Counted from the stretch's first letter, positions 34,293 to 43,981 are shown. The stretch is DNA of 64,000 nucleotides from an uncultured Oceanobacillus sp. (GCA_938004015.1 CALKWU010000216.1:1-64000); one strand, 5' to 3'. Program-made: numbers and translations. The notes: a model not told the origin generated them from the letters alone.

Positions 34293-36122
34293 TTATTTTT
34301 TATTGTCTTCATCATCTACTTCTTCATAGTCTGCATCCACCACATCATCATCCGTATTCTGGGAAGTCGTATCTTGACCTGGTTGCTGTTGTTGTGCTTG
34401 TTGATACAACTTTACGGATAATTGTTGGACTTGCTGTTCCAAAGCGGATTTTTTCGCTTTAATTTCTTCGATATCATTTCCTTCAAGAGCTTTTTTCAGT
34501 TCATCTCTAGCAGCTTCAGCGTTTTTCTTTTCATCTTCGGATACTTTATCCCCTAGATCTTTAATCGTTTTATCTGTTGTGAAGATGAGCTGATCCGCTT
34601 CGTTCCGCAATTCCACTTCTTCACGGCGTTTCCGGTCTGCTTCCGCATTTTCTTCAGCTTCTTTGACCATTCGTTCCACTTCTTCTTCAGACAGACCAGA
34701 AGAAGATTGGATCGTGATCGATTGTTCTTTGTTTGTGCCTAAGTCTTTTGCACGTACGTTTACAATACCGTTTGCATCGATATCAAATGTCACTTCAATT
34801 TGCGGTACTCCACGTGGTGCTGGTGGAATGTCCGTCAATTGGAAACGACCGAGCGTCTTATTGTCCGCTGCCATTTCCCGTTCTCCTTGAAGGACGTGGA
34901 TATCTACAGCTGTCTGGTTGTCAGCTGCTGTAGAGAAAATTTGCGAATGGCTTGTCGGAATCGTTGTATTCCGTTCAATCAATTTAGTGAAGACCCCACC
35001 CATCGTTTCAATTCCAAGGGATAGTGGTGTGACGTCGAGTAAGAGCACATCCTTCACATCTCCTGCAAGCACACCACCTTGGATTGCAGCACCTAGTGCC
35101 ACCACTTCATCCGGGTTTACACCTTTGGAAGGTTCGATGCCTAGTTCTCTTTTGATTGCTTCCTGAACAGCAGGAATACGTGTGGACCCGCCGACAAGCA
35201 ATACTTTATCGATATCGCTTGCGGAAAAACCAGCATCAGATAACGCTTGACGGGTCGGTACCATCGTACGTTCAACCAGTTCGACGGACAACTCTTCAAA
35301 TTTCGCACGTGTCAACGTCATTTCCAAATGCAATGGACCTGCTTCACCTGCAGTGATGAATGGAAGAGAAATTTGTGTTTGTGAAACTCCGGAAAGGTCT
35401 TTTTTCGCTTTTTCCGCTGCATCTTTCAGGCGCTGTGTCGCCATTTTATCTTGAGAAAGGTCGATGCCATTTTCTTTTTTGAATTCCTCAACCATGTAAT
35501 CGATGATGACTTGATCGAAGTCATCTCCACCGAGCTTGTTGTCTCCAGCGGTTGCCAACACTTCAAACGTACCGTCGCCAATATCGAGGATCGATACGTC
35601 AAACGTACCTCCCCCAAGGTCGAATACGAGGATCGTTTGATCTTCTTCCTCTTTATCAATACCGTATGCTAAGGCTGCAGCAGTCGGTTCATTGATGATA
35701 CGCTCCACTTCAAGTCCTGCGATTCTTCCAGCGTCTTTTGTCGCTTGACGTTGGGAGTCATTGAAATATGCCGGTACGGTGATGACCGCTTTTTCAATTT
35801 TTTCACCGATATAATCCTCGGCATATGCTTTGAGATGCTGAAGGATAATTGCTGAAATTTCTTGAGGCGTATAGTCCTTGTCTTCGATTTTTATTTTATG
35901 ATCCGTACCCATATAACGTTTTACGGATTGGACTGTGTTCGGGTTGGTGATCGCTTGACGTTTTGCGACTTCACCGACTTGTCTTTCCCCGTCTTTGAAA
36001 GCGACGACGGATGGCGTCGTACGGTTTCCTTCCGGGTTGGCAATGATGGTTGGCTCTCCGCCCTCCATCACGGCTACACAAGAGTTTGTAGTTCCTAAGT
36101 CAATTCCGATAATTTTACTCAT
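34293..36122 (-). CDS. dnaK: Chaperone protein DnaK (Hsp70)
   Basis: 609 residues. ATP-dependent folding chaperone. ATPase domain with IGIDLGTTNSCVAVMEGGEP at the N terminus, VPAYFNDSQRQATKDAGRIAG (key N, D, R, Q, T, D, A) and LVGGSTRIPAV. Substrate domain from about 380, then a helical lid and a Q-rich C-terminal tail ending in an acidic EEVDDEDNKK. The length matches B. subtilis DnaK. It is third in the HrcA-controlled operon, 29 bases after grpE. Confidence 0.98.
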   Translation of the reverse strand: MSKIIGIDLGTTNSCVAVMEGGEPTIIANPEGNRTTPSVVAFKDGERQVGEVAKRQAITNPNTVQSVKRYMGTDHKIKIEDKDYTPQEISAIILQHLKAYAEDYIGEKIEKAVITVPAYFNDSQRQATKDAGRIAGLEVERIINEPTAAALAYGIDKEEEDQTILVFDLGGGTFDVSILDIGDGTFEVLATAGDNKLGGDDFDQVIIDYMVEEFKKENGIDLSQDKMATQRLKDAAEKAKKDLSGVSQTQISLPFITAGEAGPLHLEMTLTRAKFEELSVELVERTMVPTRQALSDAGFSASDIDKVLLVGGSTRIPAVQEAIKRELGIEPSKGVNPDEVVALGAAIQGGVLAGDVKDVLLLDVTPLSLGIETMGGVFTKLIERNTTIPTSHSQIFSTAADNQTAVDIHVLQGEREMAADNKTLGRFQLTDIPPAPRGVPQIEVTFDIDANGIVNVRAKDLGTNKEQSITIQSSSGLSEEEVERMVKEAEENAEADRKRREEVELRNEADQLIFTTDKTIKDLGDKVSEDEKKNAEAARDELKKALEGNDIEEIKAKKSALEQQVQQLSVKLYQQAQQQQPGQDTTSQNTDDDVVDADYEEVDDEDNKK

Positions 36123-36151
36123 TGACAGATTTCCTCCTTGACTGAATATGC

Positions 36152-36760
36152 TTATTTGTTGACTTTAACCATCGCTGGTCGGATGACGCGATCTTTGAGC
36201 ATGTAACCTTTTTGCAATTCTTCGACGATCTGATTGGATTCATACGACTCATCCTCCACTTGCATGACTGCATGATGCAAGTTCGGATCGAATTGTTTCC
36301 CTTCTGTTTCGATCATTTCCACGCCATTGTTTTTGAGGGCATCCAAAAGTTGGCGGTGGACCATCGAAATCCCTTCAATCAGGCTACTCGTTTCTTCCGT
36401 TTTTTCGACTTGCAAAGCCCTTTCAAAGTTATCGAGGACAGGCAATATATCGTTGACGAGATCTTGAGCTTTGTATTTCCGCTCAGCTTCCCGTTCTTTC
36501 TGCGTTCGTTTCTTGAAATTTTCAAACTCTGCCTGGACTCGTAACAAACGGTCGAACAAATCATCTTTTTCTTTTTTCAAAGCGGCAATTTCTTCTTCAT
36601 AATTGCTGGATTCCCCATTTACCGCTTGTTCTTCCGTTTCCTCCTGTTTTTCTTTTTCATCAGCTGATTCTTCATTCACTTCGGTCGTATCCGTCCCTTC
36701 CGAAGAATCTTTTTCTTCCACTTCTTCATTTTCTTGGGCTTGATTTTTCTTCTCATCCAC
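36152..36760 (-). CDS. grpE: Nucleotide exchange factor GrpE
   Basis: 202 residues. It releases ADP from DnaK. The first 60 residues are an acidic, low-complexity tail (EEVEEKDSSEG..., EKEKQEETEEQ). A long coiled coil (about 62-110) and the beta-wing domain with DPNLHHAVMQVED and GYMLKDRVIRPAMVKV follow. Start chosen at the GTG 36760 because GAGG lies eight bases before it; a GTG three codons earlier sits right on the ribosome site. Confidence 0.95.
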   Translation of the reverse strand: MDEKKNQAQENEEVEEKDSSEGTDTTEVNEESADEKEKQEETEEQAVNGESSNYEEEIAALKKEKDDLFDRLLRVQAEFENFKKRTQKEREAERKYKAQDLVNDILPVLDNFERALQVEKTEETSSLIEGISMVHRQLLDALKNNGVEMIETEGKQFDPNLHHAVMQVEDESYESNQIVEELQKGYMLKDRVIRPAMVKVNK

Positions 36761-36866
36761 AAGCGCCACCTCCTCGGGTAAAATTTCTGGAAAAAAGCAT
36801 CAAAAATGGTGGAAGGGAGGAAAGAGACACAGGTGCCTTCCCCCCTGCCACACACAGAACGGATGA

Positions 36867-37898
36867 TCATTCATTGTCCTTATACCACATATAAAAAGTG
36901 TTTGTCATCTCTTTTGATAATCCTTTCAACAAGGAAATCACCTTTTTGTATTCCATCCGTTTCGGACCCAACAAAGCGATCGTTCCCATTTGTTCGTCAC
37001 CATGGTGAAGGGATGACGTGATTAACGTGAAATCTTTGATCGCTTCCACTTCATTTTCTTTACCGATCGTCACCTCGATTCCCGGTGTAGAATCTTTCAA
37101 TAGATTGACGATTTCTTCCTCCCGATCCATCAATGCGAAGAAAGAGCGGATTTTGTCAATGTCGTTGAACTCCGGTTGCATCAGAATGTTCGACTTTCCA
37201 CTGATGTAGACTTTCACCGGGTAATCCGTCATGAAAATCGCCTGTAAATATTTCATCGATTTTTCATAATCATCCAAGTACTGTTTCATAATTCCGGCGA
37301 TTTCAGTATAGAACATATCTTGCAATTTCACAATCGGATAACCGACGAGTTTTTCATTGATGATATTCACCAATTTTTCCAAATCGGATGCATTGATCGC
37401 TTCCGGAAGCGAAATCATACGATGTTCCACATGGCCGGTATTCGTGATTAAAACCGCTACAGCAGTTTGCGATGTCAATGGTACAATCTGCAATTGCTTC
37501 AGCTTCGTTTCAAAAATCTCCGGCCCTAATATGATTGCCGTATAACTTGTCAAATCAGATAAAATTTCAGCTGACATTTGCACGATTTGTTCAAATTCAT
37601 ATATGCCTTCTTTCATCAATTTACTGACGATTCCACGATATTTATTGCTTGATTCAGGTTTTATCAAGTGATCGACATAATAACGGTACCCTTTCTCTGA
37701 AGGAATCCGTCCCGATGAAGAATGCATCTTTTCAAGAAAACCGAGTTCCTCCAAATCCGCCATATCATTGCGAATCGTGGCGGCACTGTAAGGTATCGTG
37801 CCTTTTTTCGCTAAGGTACGGGAACCTACAGGATGGGCCGTTTCGATGAAATTGTCTATGATGGCTTGCAATAACTGTAGTTGTCTTTCGGTAAGCAC
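36867..37898 (-). CDS. hrcA: Heat-inducible transcription repressor HrcA
   Basis: 343 residues, the same length as B. subtilis HrcA. It binds CIRCE and represses class I heat-shock genes; GroEL modulates its activity. The N-terminal winged helix reads LTERQLQLLQAIIDNFIETA and VGSRTLAKKGTIPYSAATIRNDMADLEELG (key residues S, R, L, S, A, T, I, R, N, D, M, L, E, G). The C-terminal GAF-like region is present. The GTG start follows AGGGGTGATCATC. First gene of the heat-shock operon and autoregulated by the adjacent CIRCE. Confidence 0.97.
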   Translation of the reverse strand: MLTERQLQLLQAIIDNFIETAHPVGSRTLAKKGTIPYSAATIRNDMADLEELGFLEKMHSSSGRIPSEKGYRYYVDHLIKPESSNKYRGIVSKLMKEGIYEFEQIVQMSAEILSDLTSYTAIILGPEIFETKLKQLQIVPLTSQTAVAVLITNTGHVEHRMISLPEAINASDLEKLVNIINEKLVGYPIVKLQDMFYTEIAGIMKQYLDDYEKSMKYLQAIFMTDYPVKVYISGKSNILMQPEFNDIDKIRSFFALMDREEEIVNLLKDSTPGIEVTIGKENEVEAIKDFTLITSSLHHGDEQMGTIALLGPKRMEYKKVISLLKGLSKEMTNTFYMWYKDNE

Positions 37899-37912
37899 GA
37901 TGATCACCCCTG

Positions 37913-37939
37913 TTAGCACTCTAACCTTTCGAGTGCTAA
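37913..37939. promoter_or_regulatory. CIRCE operator of the hrcA operon
   Basis: TTAGCACTC, nine bases, GAGTGCTAA: an exact match to the CIRCE consensus, 14 bases before the hrcA start codon and downstream of the promoter. HrcA binding here represses hrcA-grpE-dnaK-dnaJ and the genes behind. Confidence 0.97.
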
Positions 37940-37944
37940 TTCTA

Positions 37945-37978
37945 ATAATAAACTAACAAATCCACTAGCTTTTGTCAA
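37945..37978 (-). promoter_or_regulatory. Sigma-A promoter of the hrcA operon
   Basis: On the minus strand a perfect TTGACA (complement of 37973..37978) is followed by an AT-rich -10 zone, TAGTTTATTATTAG. The best 17-base spacing falls on TAGTTT (37950..37955); TATTAT (37945..37950) would need 22 bases. The -35 is firm, the exact -10 is not. Confidence 0.6.
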
Positions 37979-37998
37979 TCATATGAGCTTTACATTGC

Positions 37999-39174
37999 TC
38001 ATGAGAAGGGATATCCTAAATTCTCCAATTGGTGATCATCGAGAATGAAATGTTCAAACACCCGATTTGCCAAAACCATCCCATCATCCGTCAATTTCCA
38101 AATCGACCCGACTCGAGTGACTAGACCTTGTTCTACCAGTTTTCTTAAAGAATCACCAAATAAGGACTGTAACGAAATACCGAATTTTGTTTTGAATTGT
38201 TCCGCATCATATCCTTTTATTTTCCGGAATCCGAGGATCAGTTCCTCTTCAATTTGTTCTTTTAATCCAATCGGATCGATTTCCAAAATCGGTTTGATGC
38301 CATTCATCGCTTGACGGATGTATGTTCCAAGGGGACGTACATTCATGAACCGCTCCCCTGGCAAATAACCGGATGCACCGGCACCGAAACCATAATAATA
38401 ATCGTTGTTCCAATAAGTCAAATTATGCTTGCTTTCATACCCCGGTTTGGCGAAATTGCTGATCTCGTATTGTTCGAGGCCGTTTTTTTCCATTTCCTTT
38501 TTCAAGATGCCGTACATTGTAATTTCTTCCTCTTCTTGGGGACGGTGCAACTTCCCTTTTCGATGGAGCTGGTAGAATACGGTTCTTGGTTCGATTTGCA
38601 GCGCATAAGACGAGTAATGGGGCAAGTTGAAGGCTAGAGCTTCTTTTAACGATGTTGTGAACTGTTCAACCGACTGATGTGGCAAAGCATAAATCAAATC
38701 GAGACTGATATTGTTGAATTGATGTTTCATGAGAAAATCGACCGTGTCGTACACATCTTTCACACGGTGATTCCTCCCCAATCGTTCCAGCATCGCATCG
38801 TCCATCACTTGGACCCCGAAGGAAATTCGATTGACTCCATAGGCTTTTAATATCGCTATTTTTTCTTCATCGACATCTCCTGGATTCATCTCGATCGTGA
38901 ATTCTTCCAATGCGGTCACATCAAATTTTTTATGGATCGTTTCCATCAACAGAGTCAGTTGTTCCGGGCTCAAAGCAGTCGGTGTTCCGCCCCCGATATA
39001 GATCGTCTTCAACCGATTGTTGTCTTCCGGCAAGTAACAATCCATTTCCTTTCCTAGTGCTTCCACATATTCCGTTGCCCGAGTTTCTTGATAGACGTAT
39101 TTTACAAAATTACAGTAATGGCACATTTGTTTGCAAAAAGGAATATGGATATATGCAGATTGTACCGATTCCAT
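37999..39174 (-). CDS. hemW: Heme chaperone HemW (HemN-like radical SAM protein)
   Basis: 391 residues. The radical SAM motif CKQMCHYC is near residue 16, followed by the HemN-type IGGGTPTALS and RISFGVQ. HemW proteins bind heme and pass it to acceptor proteins. They lack the extra N-terminal residues needed for coproporphyrinogen oxidase activity, and this one begins just before SAYIHIPFC. The ATG at 39174 has GGGAGGTGCATC; an upstream in-frame start is ignored. It lies between lepA and hrcA, as in B. subtilis. Confidence 0.92.
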   Translation of the reverse strand: MESVQSAYIHIPFCKQMCHYCNFVKYVYQETRATEYVEALGKEMDCYLPEDNNRLKTIYIGGGTPTALSPEQLTLLMETIHKKFDVTALEEFTIEMNPGDVDEEKIAILKAYGVNRISFGVQVMDDAMLERLGRNHRVKDVYDTVDFLMKHQFNNISLDLIYALPHQSVEQFTTSLKEALAFNLPHYSSYALQIEPRTVFYQLHRKGKLHRPQEEEEITMYGILKKEMEKNGLEQYEISNFAKPGYESKHNLTYWNNDYYYGFGAGASGYLPGERFMNVRPLGTYIRQAMNGIKPILEIDPIGLKEQIEEELILGFRKIKGYDAEQFKTKFGISLQSLFGDSLRKLVEQGLVTRVGSIWKLTDDGMVLANRVFEHFILDDHQLENLGYPFS

Positions 39175-39206
39175 GATGCACCTCCCTCTAACACCTCGTA
39201 AAATAG

Positions 39207-39241
39207 GAAAAGCCTGAGAGCGTCTCGCTTTCAAGCTTTTC
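39207..39241 (-). terminator. Hairpin between lepA and hemW
   Basis: A 16-bp imperfect stem (GAAAAGC outer arm with TGA/TCA and AGCG/CGCT inner pairs, one mismatch, one wobble) with a 3-nt loop, five bases past the lepA stop and followed on the minus strand by TATTTTACG. Confidence 0.6.
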
Positions 39242-39246
39242 AAAAG

Positions 39247-41055
39247 TTATTCTTCATCCATTTTAAGAACAGCCATGAATGCTTCTTGCGGTACTTCCAC
39301 AGAACCTACCATTTTCATCCGCTTTTTACCTTCTTTTTGTTTTTCCAATAATTTCCTCTTCCGGCTGACGTCTCCCCCGTAAAGCTTGGCGGTTACATCT
39401 TTCCGGACTGCCTTAATGGTGGAGCGGGCAATGATTTTGTTGCCGATCGCCGCCTGGACAGGCACTTCGAATTGCTGACGTGGAATCAATTCCCTTAATT
39501 TCTCGACAATTTGTTTTCCACGTTCGTAAGCGAAGTCCCGATGGACGATGAAAGAAAGGGCATCGATTTTTTCATGGTTCAGGAGAATATCCATTTTCAC
39601 CAGGTTGGAATCCTTATAACCGATGATATCATAATCGAAGGATGCATATCCTTTCGTATGGGACTTGAGTTGATCGAAGAAATCATAAACGATTTCTGAC
39701 AGCGGAATGTGATAGATGACATTGACGCGGATATCGTCCAAGTATTCCATATTGACGAATTGACCGCGTTTCCGTTGGGATATCTCCATCACCGCTCCGA
39801 CAAAATCATTCGGAACCATAATCGTCGCTTCCACATACGGTTCCTGGATTTTTTCAATTTCTTGTGGATCGGGCATTTTGGAAGGATTATCGACCGTCAC
39901 TTTTTCACCATCGGTTTTAATGACTTCAAAAATGACACTTGGTGCCGTCGTAATAAGATTAATCCCAAATTCCCTCTCAATCCGCTCTTGTATGATTTCC
40001 ATATGCAAAAGCCCTAAAAACCCGCAACGGAAACCGAACCCCAACGCTTGCGATGTTTCCGGTTCATATTGTAAGGAGGAATCGTTCAATTCCAATCGTT
40101 CCAATGCTTCCCGCAAGTCGTTGTAATCATTGGAGTCCACCGGGTACATGCCGCAAAAAACCATTGGATTGAGCTTTCGGTATCCTGGCAACGGTTCATC
40201 CGCTGGTCGATCTGCCAACGTCACCGTATCCCCGACTCTCGTATCCCCGACATCTTTCATCGAGGCAGTAAAATAACCGACATCTCCGACAACGAGTTCC
40301 TCAGTTTCGGAAATTTTCGGTTTGAACACACCGACCTCATTCACTTCAAATTCTTTACCAGTGGAAAACATTTTGATTTTATCGCCGACTTTCAGCGTTC
40401 CTTCTTTAATACAAACGTAAGCGACTACTCCCCGGTAGGAATCATAGAGAGAATCAAAAATCAACGCTTTTAAAGGAGCATATTTGTCGCCGGCCGGCGG
40501 AGGCACCACTTCGATGATACGCTCCAAAATTTCCTCGATTCCGATATCGGCTTTAGCCGATGCGAGAATCACTTCATCCGGGTCAACTCCCAACACATCT
40601 TCCAATTCTTGCTTCACCCGATCCGGATCGGCATTCGGCAAGTCGATTTTATTGATCACCGGAATGATTTCCAAATCGTTTTCCATCGCCAAGTAGACGT
40701 TCGCCAACGTCTGCGCTTCGATCCCTTGGGCGGCATCCACTACGAGAATCGCCCCTTCACATGCTGCGAGACTTCTGGAAACTTCGTATGTAAAATCAAC
40801 GTGGCCCGGTGTGTCGATCAAATGGAATGTATAATCTTCCCCATTTTTACTCGTATATTCCAGTTGAACCGCATTTAATTTGATTGTAATCCCACGTTCA
40901 CGTTCCAAATCCATTCCATCGAGGATTTGTTCCTGCATTTCCCGTTCTGAAATCGCATTGGTATGTTCGAGAATGCGGTCAGCCAACGTCGATTTCCCAT
41001 GATCGATATGTGCGATGATGGAAAAATTTCGTACGTTCCTTTGTTCTTTCACCAT
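39247..41055 (-). CDS. lepA: Elongation factor 4 (LepA)
   Basis: 602 residues. A ribosomal GTPase that acts on stalled or assembling ribosomes. GTPase motifs are AHIDHGKST (G1), RERGITI (G2), DTPGHVDF (G3) and NKIDLP (G4). The C-terminal CTD with GGDVSRKRKLLEKQKEGKKRM is unique to LepA (key residues G, D, R, K, K, L, K, G, K, R). I use the ATG at 41055 with GGGAGTG upstream; a GTG at 41085 falls in a hairpin loop and adds ten residues unlike the family. Confidence 0.96.
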   Translation of the reverse strand: MVKEQRNVRNFSIIAHIDHGKSTLADRILEHTNAISEREMQEQILDGMDLERERGITIKLNAVQLEYTSKNGEDYTFHLIDTPGHVDFTYEVSRSLAACEGAILVVDAAQGIEAQTLANVYLAMENDLEIIPVINKIDLPNADPDRVKQELEDVLGVDPDEVILASAKADIGIEEILERIIEVVPPPAGDKYAPLKALIFDSLYDSYRGVVAYVCIKEGTLKVGDKIKMFSTGKEFEVNEVGVFKPKISETEELVVGDVGYFTASMKDVGDTRVGDTVTLADRPADEPLPGYRKLNPMVFCGMYPVDSNDYNDLREALERLELNDSSLQYEPETSQALGFGFRCGFLGLLHMEIIQERIEREFGINLITTAPSVIFEVIKTDGEKVTVDNPSKMPDPQEIEKIQEPYVEATIMVPNDFVGAVMEISQRKRGQFVNMEYLDDIRVNVIYHIPLSEIVYDFFDQLKSHTKGYASFDYDIIGYKDSNLVKMDILLNHEKIDALSFIVHRDFAYERGKQIVEKLRELIPRQQFEVPVQAAIGNKIIARSTIKAVRKDVTAKLYGGDVSRKRKLLEKQKEGKKRMKMVGSVEVPQEAFMAVLKMDEE

Positions 41056-41077
41056 TCTTGTTGTTTCACTCCCAAGC

Positions 41078-41096
41078 CCTGACACAAATTGTCAGG
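41078..41096 (-). terminator. Small hairpin upstream of lepA
   Basis: A 7-bp perfect stem (CCTGACA / TGTCAGG) with a 5-nt loop, just ahead of the lepA ribosome site. It may be regulatory; no T-run follows. Confidence 0.3.
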
Positions 41097-41251
41097 AATC
41101 AAAATTTGGTGATAAACGCTAGATTGATTATAGCAATTGAAACTGGGATATTCAAGAACAAACGGTTATAGGACCAGGTTTATCCCGTCTGATTTCCTAT
41201 CATTTACTGGAGGGATTCAGACGCCAAATCCTACAGGACATCATATGGAAG

Positions 41252-41551
41252 TCAATAAAACAGTTTTGACACTTCATAAAGCACTTCGACCACAATATTG
41301 TAAAAAAAGTCGACGATCGTTTGCAATGCTGATGCTACTTTGTAGGATGACGTTGCTTCCGAATGGGCAAGGGCAATTTCTTCCACAGCTGGTTCCAACA
41401 ATTCGATTTCATTATCCATCCCTTCCTCCGCTTGCTCCACCATTTCATCAGTTGGTTGAGCCGTCTCCCGCTGCAAATCTTTTTCAACCCCATATAACAC
41501 ACCGAGCAGAAAACAAAGTGCCAAAATCAACAGGAATAATATAAAACGCAT
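41252..41551 (-). CDS. yqxA: YqxA family protein (DUF3679)
   Basis: 99 residues with one N-terminal transmembrane helix (FILFLLILALCFLLGVLYG) and an acidic middle section, with a helical C terminus. It matches B. subtilis YqxA by size, topology and position right after spoIIP. GGAAGGGGAGACTAAGGC precedes the ATG within three bases of the spoIIP stop, so they are probably co-transcribed. Function unknown. Confidence 0.75.
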   Translation of the reverse strand: MRFILFLLILALCFLLGVLYGVEKDLQRETAQPTDEMVEQAEEGMDNEIELLEPAVEEIALAHSEATSSYKVASALQTIVDFFYNIVVEVLYEVSKLFY

Positions 41552-41554
41552 GCC

Positions 41555-42709
41555 TTAGTCTCCCCTTCCTTGAACCGCTTCGGCATCCCAATAATATTCG
41601 CTGAACGCTTCCGCAAATGCTTCCATCGTCCGGTACGCTTCTTCCAACGTGTTTTCCACTCCACCGATTTCCAGCAACAAAATATTATCCGAAAGATCTT
41701 GATTATAAATCCCATTATTGCTCGCCCCACCTTGTGGGATCACCCCACGACTGATGCCGGGATATTTTTCTTCCAATAGATGATGTAAACTCTCCGCCAG
41801 TTGGAAGTTTTCTTTGAACGAAGGGTTGTCTTCCCCAATGACGAACATAATCCGTGCATAATCCTCGCCGTTGATTTCCTTTGTCGTATGCTCCCGTGCT
41901 ATGCCGTCCCGATGCAAATCAAAGGCAAACTCCAATTCCTGATGTTGCTGAAAGGCTTCTGTCACCACTTCCCTTGATGCTTGATACGACTGCCAATACT
42001 CCCAGCCTCTTTCCACCAACATTTCTCCGATGATATCTGTATCATCGACAATGGCTCCTATCCCTTTATTCGCCAACTCATCCTTCAACCGTTCGGAAAC
42101 TTTCGTAATATTCACTTCACTATGATGCGCTTGGTCCGGATTGTCGACATCCGGCAAATGCGGCAAAAAAGATTCCCGGTTATGTGTGTTGTAAATAAAC
42201 ACGGCATTTTTCAATTCTACTTGCTCTTCTTCTACTTCCTCATCTTCTTTTTCCTCTTCTTCAAAGACCGCTTCCCGTTCTTCCAACACATCTTCCAGAG
42301 GAAAGGTAGATTCCACCGGTAAGTTCGTATAATCCGTTCCTTCCCCTGCGATGAGGATCTCCCGGTCGAATCTGGAAAACCCTAGGAGTTCATTCCCTAA
42401 AAGGCTTCTGAAGTCGTTCGGTTTAATACTTGTGACGAATTGAAAGAGCGTCTTGGCAAAATTTCCAAACTGGTTTTCTTCTTCATAGAAAGTCATAAGT
42501 GAACGGTTTTCCATCGCTAGTAAATGTAGGAAAATCAACCCATCAATATCACTCGTCCAATTGGAAATCAAATTGGATGAGACTCGATTAGCTGGATTCA
42601 TCGTCGTCAAATGACCGATCAATAAAAAAATAAGCAATAAACTGATCGCCAGCGCAAGTATTTTATTTATCCAGCGGATCGGCGTATGATTTCGTTTAAA
42701 AGAAAACAT
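41555..42709 (-). CDS. spoIIP: Stage II sporulation protein P (peptidoglycan amidase/endopeptidase)
   Basis: 384 residues. Part of the DMP complex that degrades septal peptidoglycan during engulfment. N-terminal anchor helix (about 17-36), then the amidase domain with IYNTHNRESFLPHL (zinc ligands H and E, near 170) and the second catalytic glutamate block LLEIGGVENTLEEAY (near 345). Between them lies a glutamate-rich spacer (about 136-164). CTGGAGGGAGAACC precedes the ATG. It follows gpr and precedes yqxA, as in B. subtilis. Confidence 0.95.
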   Translation of the reverse strand: MFSFKRNHTPIRWINKILALAISLLLIFLLIGHLTTMNPANRVSSNLISNWTSDIDGLIFLHLLAMENRSLMTFYEEENQFGNFAKTLFQFVTSIKPNDFRSLLGNELLGFSRFDREILIAGEGTDYTNLPVESTFPLEDVLEEREAVFEEEEKEDEEVEEEQVELKNAVFIYNTHNRESFLPHLPDVDNPDQAHHSEVNITKVSERLKDELANKGIGAIVDDTDIIGEMLVERGWEYWQSYQASREVVTEAFQQHQELEFAFDLHRDGIAREHTTKEINGEDYARIMFVIGEDNPSFKENFQLAESLHHLLEEKYPGISRGVIPQGGASNNGIYNQDLSDNILLLEIGGVENTLEEAYRTMEAFAEAFSEYYWDAEAVQGRGD

Positions 42710-42792
42710 GGTTCTCCCTCCAGTTGTCCTGTACCATTACTTCTATGACAGGAATCTATCAAGTAGAACCATGTTTCTATTAAAAATGGTAA

Positions 42793-43878
42793 TTATCTCG
42801 TATAGCTTGCAGAGTCCGTCCGATCGAGATTTTCATGTAAAGCGTCATTGATTCCATCTGCCAAAAGATGGGCCATATCGATCATGAATCCATCCACTTC
42901 TTTCGGGGTCACCATTAAATTGTGTCCAAGCGGGGTCAACACCTCTGCGATGAGTTGCCGTTTTTCGTCTTCCGTCAAACTTCCGACGATGCCGAGTACT
43001 TGTTCTTTCTGTTCTTCCGTCGGCAAATCATCCTCCATCAGCTTCCTCGTACCGAATGCAAAGCCTCCCGGTGTCAACGCTTTACTCGGCTGATCTTTTT
43101 CCCGCCATTCCCGTCCGAAATGTTTCAATAAAAAGTCGATCGTATCACTCGTAATCGTGACCGCATCGACAACCGTCGGCACGCCTATCGCTATGACTGG
43201 TATGCCAAGGGTTTCTTTACTCAATTCCTTCCGTTTGTTCCCAACACCGGAACCTGGATGGATTCCCGAGTCGGAAAGTTGGATCGTTTCATTCACCCTT
43301 TCCAGCGAGCGGGAAGCAAGCGCATCAACCGCAATGACAAAATCCGGTTGAGTTTTTTCGATGATTCCATGAATCAAATCACTCGTTTCAATCCCCGTAA
43401 GACCCATGACACCCGGCGTGACTGCTGAAACCGGCCGATAACCGCTTCTTACAGTTTCATGCTCCAATTTGAATAAATGGCTCGTCACTAATATTTTTTC
43501 CACCGTCATTGGACCGAGGGCATCGGGCGTCACATTCCAGTTGCCTAAGCCGACGACAAGACCTTCTGCATCATCTGGTATATTGTTTTTTTCCAATAAT
43601 TGCCTTAGTTCATCGGCGAGGATATCCGCCGCTTTTTTTTGGCTTTTCGTATCTTGTCGTTTCACACCGTCTGCATAAATCGTTACATATGAGCCGGCCT
43701 TTTTGCCGATTTCTTTTTCGCCTGTTTCGTCGATATCGACATAAGAAATTTTGATGGATTCTTGCTCTCTTTCTTTAAAATGAACCCCTTTTATATCACT
43801 TGCAGTAGTTTGTTCTTGTTCGACATACATGTCTCTTGCTTCAACAGCCAGATCCGTCCTCACTTGAAAATCTTTCAC
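42793..43878 (-). CDS. gpr: GPR endopeptidase (germination protease)
   Basis: 361 residues from a GTG start with GGAGGAAGGAAC. It degrades small acid-soluble proteins at germination; the zymogen is activated in the forespore by self-cleavage near the N terminus (QVRTDLAVEARDM region). Core segments include LVVGLGNWNVTPDALGP, VSAVTPGVMGLTGIETSD, VIAVDALASRS and DSGIHPGSGVGNKRKELS (all family-diagnostic). A forespore-type promoter lies just upstream. Divergent from rpsT. Confidence 0.95.
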   Translation of the reverse strand: MKDFQVRTDLAVEARDMYVEQEQTTASDIKGVHFKEREQESIKISYVDIDETGEKEIGKKAGSYVTIYADGVKRQDTKSQKKAADILADELRQLLEKNNIPDDAEGLVVGLGNWNVTPDALGPMTVEKILVTSHLFKLEHETVRSGYRPVSAVTPGVMGLTGIETSDLIHGIIEKTQPDFVIAVDALASRSLERVNETIQLSDSGIHPGSGVGNKRKELSKETLGIPVIAIGVPTVVDAVTITSDTIDFLLKHFGREWREKDQPSKALTPGGFAFGTRKLMEDDLPTEEQKEQVLGIVGSLTEDEKRQLIAEVLTPLGHNLMVTPKEVDGFMIDMAHLLADGINDALHENLDRTDSASYTR

Positions 43879-43925
43879 GTTCCTTCCTCCGTTCACATCT
43901 TATTCGCATATTTGCAGCTTTTTCT

Positions 43926-43956
43926 TAGAATGGACGGAACCGAAGAAAAACATGCA
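43926..43956 (-). promoter_or_regulatory. Candidate sigma-G/F promoter of gpr
   Basis: On the minus strand, TGCATG (complement of 43951..43956), an 18-base spacer and CATTCTA (complement of 43926..43932), close to the forespore pattern TGnATA-N18-CATACTA. B. subtilis gpr is transcribed by these sigma factors. Confidence 0.55.
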
Positions 43957-43981
43957 CAGAAGGAAGGATTATTGAATTATA

